64,000 nt of DNA from Apiotrichum sp. Y4204 (lineage: Eukaryota; Basidiomycota; Tremellomycetes; Trichosporonales; Trichosporonaceae), in NCBI GenBank assembly GCA_025531455.1, contig JAMYHL010000003.1, positions 62,001 to 126,000 on the forward strand, in the 5' to 3' direction. Positions 55,990 through 64,000 of the stretch are shown here, piece after piece (positions within the stretch are counted from its first letter, which is position 1; every line of letters starts with the position of its first letter). The position numbers and the translations under genes are program-made. The notes below the pieces were generated by a model that worked only from the letters and a program-made list of their open reading frames with translations, did not search any database and was not told the DNA's origin.

Positions 55990-58024
55990 GATGAAATTTG
56001 GGAAATCCTGTTTTCTCAAGTAAGCGACGGATCTGGAGAGGGCAGGTAGTCGATTTTGTGTTGTGCTGTTCTGACTGTTTGTTGTTCTTGAGAAAGACTG
56101 GAAGAGCAGCAATCCTGTCAGTTGTCTTCCCGCGGTTTCTGCGTTTTACAACAGCCACTCCGGAGCAGGGCGCAGACCAATTGATAGGACCGGCACCGAT
56201 AATGAAGTGGCACCTCCCCGAGTGAGTTGACATGTCTAAGATCGTGTACTGAATCACCCGGGCCCCGCTCTCTTCTTGCTGGTCTCTAGGAGTGAGCCCC
56301 TGCGTCAGAGCAGATGACCGACCGGAACTGTGCCTCTGGTCAGAATGCCAAAACGTCAGAAAAGTCGATGAATTTTGGAAGGAGACGTGAAAACTACAGG
56401 AAGTCCGAGATGTCCTGAAAAAAAAAAAAAAAAACCGGAAACTCCAGAAAATTAGAAGGAGACAGGACCAATTGCTTACGATGACAGTAGAGACCTCCGC
56501 CTGTCAAGGTGACGTTTTATTTATCCTCAGAGACATGGTCAGTCAGACGAAGCTTGGTGAGGCAGGGGGTTGGGATGACTATATAATCTGAGTTCTTCTG
56601 TTTGCCATAGGTTCAGAACGGACAAGGCCGCCTCTTCTACATTTATAGAGTCTTATAATTTCATTACAGCTGCAAGTCGTTAGCAGCCACTTAGGGCGTG
56701 TGAGAAACCTCGCTCTTGCCGTTGACACCGACTGACCACTGGTAGGCTGAATAATTGTCTTATGTATCAGCTGACAGTGGCGGAGCAAGCATACAGTGAG
56801 CACGACACAGCCAATGCCCATATATGGTCGGGATGCCCTGCGTTGAGCCCCACATTGTTAGCCCTGCATGTGGATGGGGTATGAAGGGTCGTGCGCGTCC
56901 TCGATATCTCTCGCGAAGACTGGCAATCGCTCGTTAACGAGGCGAGCGACGCGAGCGCTCGTGGTTATCTGTAGTCTAAAATCTTAAGACTAGGGTAGGG
57001 GACGTGTCCGCCCGGTGTGAAGAGTTGCGCGAGCCGTGCTGCTATTTTGCCACCTGGCAATATATCTCGTCCGTCCGCGGAATATGCACACCAGCAGACA
57101 CCAGTCGCCGTGCAATCTCCCGGCCTGATATCAACAGACTCATCTTTCAACAATCTACATGCTAACGAAAACAACAAGCAAGGTACCATTCATTATAAAT
57201 TTTTCACGTTGTCAACAAAATGTTGCATCTTCATCACCTGTTTCGCTTTTCGGCAGCGGCATTCGGCGTCCCTGCGGTGTTTGTTCGGCTACAAGCCTGC
57301 AGCTGGGCCTGGCCACGGGCCACAGTACCACGGTCCTGCAGCGTGGAATGCATACGGCAATGTAAAAACGTGTCAGCGTGTAGAAGGGTGTGTTCATGGA
57401 AGGCGTCTGCTCTTGACGCGACGTGATGCGATGCGGATGTGAGCTGTGAGATATGCGACGGTGGTGGCTGGATGTAGAGGCGGAAATCGCGTCGTCCTGT
57501 CGAGTTTTTTCAATGTTTATGTTGTATGGCTGTGGTTGTTTGCCACCCAGCGTGTCTCAAATCATCCTCTGTCTGATATCTCGTTCTTTCTCACATGCAT
57601 ACATGCATGCATGCTCTCATATACTCTTTCGTCCTCTCCCCTCCATGATCCACGATGCACGCACAAATTCTCCCTCCACATCTCCCCGCCTGGCACGGCA
57701 CTTGACACTTTGCCGCTGACCCCACACAGGCCCCGCCCGCTGTATTGTTCGCTAATCTCGCCAAGCGCCCAGCCGTCTCGGTTAAGATTCCCCCATTGTC
57801 CACCCCCCTCTTCGTCCACTGCCGCAACAGCAATAACCTTGGAACGTCGAGGATGCTCGTCTGCGGGCGTATATCCGTTCACAACACGCATCGATATTTC
57901 TTTTCTCTCTCCCTCACATCCCATCGTAACTAATAATAATACTGGCCGACGACCCCGAGTCTCGCGCTGCGCTCTGCTCTGCGTCCCGCCTCGTTTCCCA
58001 TCACCTCGCCCTCCCTTGCGCACC
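55990..58024. other. Intergenic region of 2 kb before the Zn2Cys6 gene
   Basis: It contains a run of 17 A (56418-56434), CATG-rich sequence at 57595-57615, and a pyrimidine-rich leader up to the ATG at 58025. An open frame runs into the Zn2Cys6 exon from 57446, but its upstream part has no domain and ends in a typical C/T-rich leader. I see no other gene. Confidence 0.5.
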
Positions 58025-60261
58025 ATGTCCTCCTCGCCCCCTGTCAAGCGCCGCCTCTCCGTCAGCGAGCGCACGAACGCCGTCGCCTCGAGCTCGGCGC
58101 CAGTCGCTTCGGGATCGGGATCCGCGTCCGGCTCGGGCGCGAGTGCGGGATATTCTGGCGGACAGTCGCGTTCTCAATCCCATTCGCAATCACAATCACA
58201 ATCCCAAGCCCAGTCCCAATCACAGTCTCAGGTTAAACGCACGCGCTCGCGCAACGGCTGCCTCGTATGCCGCGCGCGTCGGATCAAGTGCGATCTCGGT
58301 GCGTGCACCGCTTAGGCTCTACTAACCGCAGAACGGCCCGAATGCAAGCGCTGCGTAAATTATGGCGCCGAGTGCGTGTATCCCGTCAAGAAGGCGTTTG
58401 ACGCGGCGGCAGTGGACGCCGCGCTGGGGAGCAGGCACAACCGGCCGAGCAATGTCGCGGCGAACGCGATCGCGACGTTTGGTGAACCGCAGCAGGGCAC
58501 GTCCATGTCCCCGCCCTCCCTCCCGATGCAGGTGCAGCCGGCCGACCACCGCCGGATCATCGATTCTCTCCCGCCGATAGAGATGGTACACGCGCTGTTC
58601 CGCAAGACCAAAATGGGCTCCTTCTTTAACAACCCCGTGGACCCGCCAGAATTCCTCTCCCTCGCGTTCCCCCTCCCTGAGGACCTCCGATGTGTGCGTG
58701 CAGCTCTGAGGCAAGGCTGACCACAGTTCCACCACTGTCTGACGTATTCGCTATCAATCATGGTCATTGATGAGGACGTGAGTTGGAGTGCAGAATGGCC
58801 GATGCGTGATTGAGCATCGTAGGGCCATGCTTTCAGCCGCATTTTCTGGGATGCCGCGCTGACAGCAGTCCAACCCCTGGGTGGAGCACATTGCGCCAAT
58901 GTTCCTCTTTCCGACAGGCGACGCGCCGCTCTCGACCTCTGCGCTTAAATACAGCATGCTCGCGATTGGCGCAACACACCTGGCGTATCTCGAAGCAACG
59001 AGTCGCCTTCCCGAGGCAGAACACACGCTTCAATTGAGCAAGCAGTACCGGCAGACGTCCCTCGGTCTCCTGCGGCAGGCACGCCGCGTGCCAGGCGAGC
59101 TGGCGCACGATGCCTTCCTCGCTGCTTCGCTGATGATCGTCGACAACGACATTCTCGGCGCGTCCGTTTCCTGGCGCGAACCTCTACGTTACGCCAAGGC
59201 GGCAATCGCGCACCGCGGCGGTGCCGGAAACGTGCTGTTCGGGATGGATTGGCGCACCGCTCTGGCAGGCCGTCCAGGGAGCGAACTCACGCCCCCGCTC
59301 TCTGCACGCAGATACCTCATCGAACACGGCGTCATGCACGACATCTTCTCGTGCTTCACCACCGGCGACCCGCCAACAATCCTCGACAACGACTCGCCGT
59401 GGTGGGAGGCATTGGGCACGACCGGCCAGACGGACCGCGAGGTGGGTTTAGGTGTGGAGGCGAAATGCTGGAAAGATGTGCGTTGCGGAACCACAGGATT
59501 GCTGCTGCATCGGTGGTCGACTTGCCGGTGTGCATAATACTTGCACACTGGGGCTCTCCACTTTGCTCCGACCTTTTCTACCTCCTCCGACTTCTGGCTT
59601 CATTTCTGCTTGAGCGATTACTGACACCCAGTGGGAATCCGTCGAGTCGCTCGTCGGTTTCGACCGACTGCTGCTGCGCATTACGGCCACCGTGCTCACG
59701 CTCTACTCTGAGTGGCGGCGCTTCGAGGCGCACTACCGACCGCTGAACGATCTGGATCCCGCAGTGTCGCTGCACAGCCCTGCCGCGATGGAGCGGATGG
59801 AGCTGAGCCGGCGACTCGCGGACGTCCAGATTGAGCTCGCCACGTGGCGCGCGGAGGCTCCAGCACGGTACCTCGCGCCGCGGACGATGATGGGGAGCAT
59901 GACGCTGTGGCACGCCGTGCAGATTGTTGTGTTGCGCGACATGCAGAAGCGCCCACGGGGCGACTCGGACGTGCAGAGCAGCGCGGCTGCGATCCTCGAG
60001 CTGTGTATCGAGGTAGGCGACAAGGTCGAGTTCCTCAACTGGTCGCTGCTCATCGGATGCTCGGTGATTGTCGACGCGGACAAGCGCAACGTCGCCCGGG
60101 GGATTATCAAGACATTTGCGTATCAGTGCTGTCACGAGATTGAGAGCACACGCATGATTGTCGAGGAGATGTGGCGGCGCATCGACGAGGGATATGACTT
60201 GCAGGCGTGCAACTGGCGGGAGGTCGCGGTTGAGATTGGCCGGTCGGTGCTTATCGGCTGA
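58025..60261 (+). CDS. Zn2Cys6 (Gal4-type) transcription factor
   Basis: Five exons: 58025-58298, 58332-58693, 58727-58777, 58869-59441 and 59632-60261, giving 629 residues. The DNA-binding domain is a perfect Cx2Cx6Cx6Cx2Cx6C (Cys79, 82, 89, 96, 99 and 106), split by intron 1 between the third and fourth cysteines. A Ser/Gln repeat (SQSQSQ) precedes it. The C-terminal part is a fungal-specific transcription factor domain (PF11951 type) with FHHCLTYSLSIMVI, NPWVEHIAPMF, SMLAIGATHLAYLEA, HDAFLAASLMIVDNDILG and LELCIEVGDKVEF. Introns 1 and 2 are each 33 nt. The exon 4 acceptor is CAGCAG, giving an optional Gln. The target is unknown. The copper amine oxidase 1.3 kb downstream on the same strand is a possible but unproven target. 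Confidence 0.93.
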
Positions 60262-61583
60262 GCCGCAGGTTCATTGCCCACGGAGACTTATCCGGCCATG
60301 AGCAGGCTATTATCGGCTACGCGGGGGGACTATTATCGGCCAGCCCACTATCATGAGTAACGCGGCGAGAACCTTGAAGAACCGTGCCAGATATCCCGTA
60401 TTCCGGATCGTACTCCCGTTCCAGGAAGAGCCATATGCTCAGCGTCTGCTGGCCCCGCACTCCACCCCGCAGACGACTTACACCGCTGATACGCGCATCC
60501 GCCGCCGATAGCCGCACCGCAAACTTCTGCCTCACACATTTTGTACTGTATGCTATTCGTAACACTACCCCACATGGCGCGCATGTCAGAGCAACCAGCA
60601 GGCGCCCCAGGTCTATCCAACCCGCGGGTCCCCGCTCAAGAGCAACACTTTCTGCCGTTTGCCGAGGTAGTGGCTTGGTTGAGCCGCAGGCAAGGAATGG
60701 GCTCCCCAGGGTCGTCTGTAATCGTCTCTCGCTTCCAGCTGCCAATCTACGCCTCGCGACGCCTGATAGTGTGTCAGAATCGGAGTTGTTCAAGAACTCC
60801 GCGGCATCGGCAACGGTTGGCGCCGCTTGCGGGTGAGAACCTGAGCGAGCAGCCAGGCCCCGCTTGGACGGCTCACGAGACGGGCTCCGTTGCGGCCATT
60901 CTCCCACTTATCTCATCTGACCTTCCGGGCCGGGGCGGGAGAACCGGGAGCGAACCCAAGGTGGATAGTAGCCGAGGTGCTGCGGCGTCGCGGCGACTAA
61001 ACGCTGCTGCTTACTGGCTTGCTGGGAGCAGGAACCGCGTGGAGCAGGCACTGACTACTGACCTTGAGCTTGTCGGATCAAGCACAGTGATCATGCATGC
61101 AGCGAGCGGCACTTGCACTTACGCAGCTCGCCCTGTATACAGCCCAGGGCAGGCCACATGGCATGAACCGACTTTTGGCTCTGCCTCTTATGTCTCAGCC
61201 AGGCTCACACGATAGCAATCTCAGCCCTATCGCCCCGCGGGAAATGCAGCAAGCTGCTTGGCCGCCCACATCCGACGCTTAAACTGGCCCATCATGCGGC
61301 GTGCCTCTATCAGCGGATACTCTACACACGCATATACCAACGCCCCCAGCGAGATCCTTTGCCGGCGGCTAGATTTCGCTGCGGTGGTAGACACCGTATG
61401 GAGTTGCATGTGATATCCGTAGTGGGCATCGCGCAGCACAGAGCGCACACTGAGCGCACACCGAGCGGGGCGCAGCAGGCAGATAGAGCTTACACCGATG
61501 ATAGAGCACCAGCGTCGACATGTACTTAAGGCCCGGCGTCCTCGTGACAGCAACCCCAGCTCCACCCACCCCAAATCACCACC
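60262..61583. promoter_or_regulatory. Intergenic region with a GATA cluster upstream of the amine oxidase
   Basis: About 1.3 kb. Six GATA/TATC sites lie within 61308-61503 (61308, 61316, 61412, 61414, 61482, 61500), consistent with GATA-factor nitrogen control common for fungal amine oxidases. No gene is supported in the rest. Confidence 0.5.
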
Positions 61584-63787
61584 ATGGCCACCGACCTGCT
61601 CACCAACGCGGCCAAGCTCTCGCTCGCCACCTCGTACCCGTACCACCCGCTCAACCCGCTGAGCGGGCCGGAGATTACGGCCTCGGTCCAGGCGATCAAG
61701 AAGCACCTCCTCGAGGGCAAGCCCGACGCCCGCCTCTGGTTCAAGGCTATCCAGCTTGTTGAGCCTCCCAAGGCCGAGCTTGCTCCCTGGCTCGACCGCT
61801 GGAACGCTGCTCCTAATGCTGCTGCCCGCGACGCCCTGCCCCCGCTCCACCGCCTTGCCGAGTGCTCCGTCGGCGTCAAGACCAAGGCCGGCGCGACCTG
61901 GTATGAGGTCTTTGTCAACCTCGACGGCAAGGAGGCCGAGGTCGAGAAGAGCTTCCCGATCCCCAAGAACCTCCACATTGCCCCCGACATGGCCGAGATG
62001 CTTGCCGCCGAGGAGGCTCTCCTGAAGAACGACGAGTTCCTCGCTGTGCTCGAGAAGCTCCAGCTCCCGAAGAACGCAAAGGTCATCGCCGACGGCTGGA
62101 TCTACGGCTCCGACTCGCGCAACCCCGAGAAGCGCCTCACCCCGTTCATGGTCTACCTCAACTTTACCGACAACCCCGACTCGTGCCACTACTCGGCCCC
62201 GCTCCCGCTTGTCCCCGTGATGGACTCTGACACTTTCGAGCTCGTCCGCATCGACTACACTCCTATTTTCGGCACCGGCGACCGCACGGTGCTCGACCTC
62301 GACGGCCCCTTCCCGTGGCACCTGTACGAGCAGAACGAGTACGACCAGGGCCTCCTCCAGGCCCAGGGCGTGAAGATGCGTGACGACCTCAAGCCCTACC
62401 GTGTCATCCAGCCCGAGGGCGCGTCGTTCTCCCTCGAGGGCAGGGTTATCCGCTGGCAGAAGTGGTCGTTCCACATCGGCTTCAACTACCGTGAGGGCCC
62501 TGTCCTCTCGGACGTCCGCTACGACGGCCGCAAGGTGTTTTACCGTCTCTCGGTGTCGGACATGACCGTCCCCTACGGAGACCCCCGTGCGCCCTTCCAC
62601 CGCAAGCAGGCGTTCGACCTCGGAGACATTGGTGCCGGTCTCTGCGCCAACGAGCTCAAGCTCGGATGCGACTGCCTCGGCGAGATTCTCTACCTCGACT
62701 TTGACCACCTCAACGTCCACGGTGACAACACCAAGGCCGAGGGTGTTGTGTGTATCCACGAGCAGGACGACGGGCTCCTCACCAAGCACACAAACTACCG
62801 CACCAACAACCCCACCGTCCAGCGCTCGCGCGTCCTTATCATCCAGACCATCATCACCGTCGCAAACTACGAGTACATTTTCGCGTGGAAGTTTGACCAG
62901 GCTGCCGCCGTCCACCTCGAGACCCGCGCTACCGGTATCCTCTCGACTGCTGCCATCCTCCCTGGAGAGTCCTCGCCCTACGGCACCATTGTCTCCCCCG
63001 GTGTCCTCGGCACCAACCACCAGCACCTGTTCTGTGTCCGTATCGACCCCATGATTGACGGCCACAACAACACGATCGTCCAGGAGGACTCGGTCATGAT
63101 GCCCTTCAACGCCGCCAACCCGCCATCCAACAACAAGTATGGTGTCGGCTACATTGTCGAGAAGACACCCATCACCACCTCTGGCTTTGCCGACGCGGCG
63201 CCCGAGAAGAACCGCGTCTTCAAGATGACCAACCCGAGCGTCATCAACCCCGTCTCGGGCCGCCCTGTCTCCTACAAGCTCGCACCCATGCCCTCGCAGC
63301 TCATGCTCGCCCACCCCGACTCGGTCGCCTACGCACGCGCAGAGTTTGGCGAGCACCACCTCTACGTCACAGAGTACAAGGACGGAGAGCTCTACGCCGG
63401 CGGAAAGTACACCAACCAGTCGTACGGCAACGCAGAAGGTCTCCGCGAGTGGCTCCACCGCAAGGCGCCCGTCGAGAACAAGGACGTCGTCGTCTGGCAC
63501 ACCTTTGGCCTCACGCACAACCCGCGCGTTGAGGACTTTCCCAATATGCCAGCAGAGGTACACAGCATTTCCCTCAAGCCTAACGACTTCTTCTTGCGCT
63601 CGTGAGTGCCCTCAATTGAAAGAAGAAGAGCTGTGGATGTTGTGGAATGAGTACTGACATTTTTAGCCCCGCAATTGATGTTCCGATGTCTACCCAGGCA
63701 TTCAACCAGTCCAAGCTCTTCCAGGGTGGCTCTAAAGGCACCGTTACTCAGGACAGCTGCTGCAAGACTCCCGGTTCGCGGATGTAA
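61584..63787 (+). CDS. Copper amine oxidase, peroxisomal type
   Basis: Two exons: 61584-63601 and 63667-63787, giving 712 residues. All catalytic landmarks are present: the TPQ precursor Tyr429 in TVANYEY, the catalytic base Asp333 in MTVPYGDP, and copper ligands His479 and His481 (HQH) and His645 (LTHNPR). N-terminal copper amine oxidase domains (HPLNPLSGPEI) precede the beta-sandwich. The enzyme oxidises primary amines to aldehydes, releasing ammonia and hydrogen peroxide. It resembles the yeast peroxisomal enzymes. The short second exon adds the tail ending SRM, a PTS1-type tripeptide. If intron 63602-63666 is kept, a TGA occurs at once and the protein ends FFLRS, without the signal. It is 1.3 kb downstream of a Zn2Cys6 factor. 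Confidence 0.96.
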
Positions 63788-64000
63788 GACGAGAAGAAGG
63801 GAAAAGGCGAGTTCGAGGCGAGGCAGGTTTGGGTCGGTCTGTAGGCAGTATTGTACGACATGTCACCCGGGTATTCCGCATATCGCGTTATGTAGCGTCG
63901 CAGCTATCTAATCTGCGTTATTGGGCATGCAGGGAGCGAAAGGCGGGGTAGAAAAACGCAAAAGAGTGCGCGAAAGATGGTAGAAGAGTGAGTTGAGTTG
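63788..64000 (+). other. 3' flank of the amine oxidase gene
   Basis: 213 bp of 3' UTR-like, purine-rich sequence to the window end. I see no gene. Confidence 0.5.

Noticed and set aside
57446..58024. Upstream extension of the Zn2Cys6 first exon
   Set aside because: In frame but pyrimidine-rich, leader-like and without a domain; ATG 58025 in context CACCATG is a better start.
61227..63563. Antisense open frame of 778 codons across the amine oxidase gene
   Set aside because: Val/Leu/Glu-rich shadow frame caused by strong GC third-position bias; the plus strand has every catalytic residue of copper amine oxidases.
1..64000. CRISPR arrays, riboswitches, bacterial operons
   Set aside because: The sequence is eukaryotic with spliceosomal introns; no regular repeat-spacer pattern or riboswitch core was seen.

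Overview
The window is eukaryotic nuclear DNA from a GC-rich, intron-rich, compact fungal genome. The best fit is a basidiomycete yeast of the Tremellomycetes, possibly Trichosporonales; this placement is an inference from gene architecture. Most genes carry several introns, many only 33 to 50 nt long, with GTGAGT, GTGCGT or GTATGT donors, CTGAC or CTAAC branch points and CAG acceptors. There are no operons, no prokaryotic signals, no CRISPR array and no recognisable intact transposon. I rebuilt 21 complete protein genes exon by exon and one partial gene, with 54 introns; each reconstruction closes in frame and, where the family is known, restores its conserved motifs. Six tRNA genes are present, all with introns.

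Left part (1-18.7 kb): the 3' end of a KPWE-domain gene; RPL7 and RPP1 head to head over a 0.7 kb shared promoter; a four-exon sulfiredoxin (SRX1); a secretory-looking or cell-surface-like architecture with a CBM5/12-like segment and two DM9 repeats; tRNA-Asp, -Pro and -Gln; a GNAT acetyltransferase fused to ankyrin repeats; tRNA-Ala(AGC); GET4 (tail-anchored protein insertion); and RPS11, which shares a divergent promoter with a DUF1308 gene.

Middle (18.7-38.5 kb): DUF1308; RQC1/TCF25 (ribosome quality control); a 2.8 kb gene-poor stretch; a small single-pass membrane protein; two tail-to-tail secreted aspartic proteases; a protein with a charged linker and a C-terminal motif resembling the RAD51-interacting motif of RAD51AP1; and SOF1 (small-subunit processome WD40 protein), whose first exon is only the ATG.

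Right part (38.5-64 kb): a 12 kb gene for a protein of about 3,948 residues with a PH domain, TAVTAP-type repeats, coiled coils and a conserved-looking helical tail; RSA3 (60S assembly); TRP5 (bifunctional tryptophan synthase, with an 8-nt microexon) convergent with RIB7 (riboflavin synthesis); tRNA-Ala(TGC); a Zn2Cys6 transcription factor; and a peroxisomal-type copper amine oxidase whose C-terminal SRM signal exists only if the last intron is spliced.

By function the window mixes ribosome production and surveillance (RPL7, RPP1, RPS11, SOF1, RSA3, RQC1), metabolism (TRP5, RIB7, amine oxidase, SRX1), ER targeting (GET4) and secretion (two proteases). The strongest leads for new biology are the DM9/CBM protein, the RAD51-interacting-motif protein, the splicing-gated peroxisomal signal, and the extreme gene structures (33-nt introns, ATG-only exons, stop-free introns with a length divisible by three).
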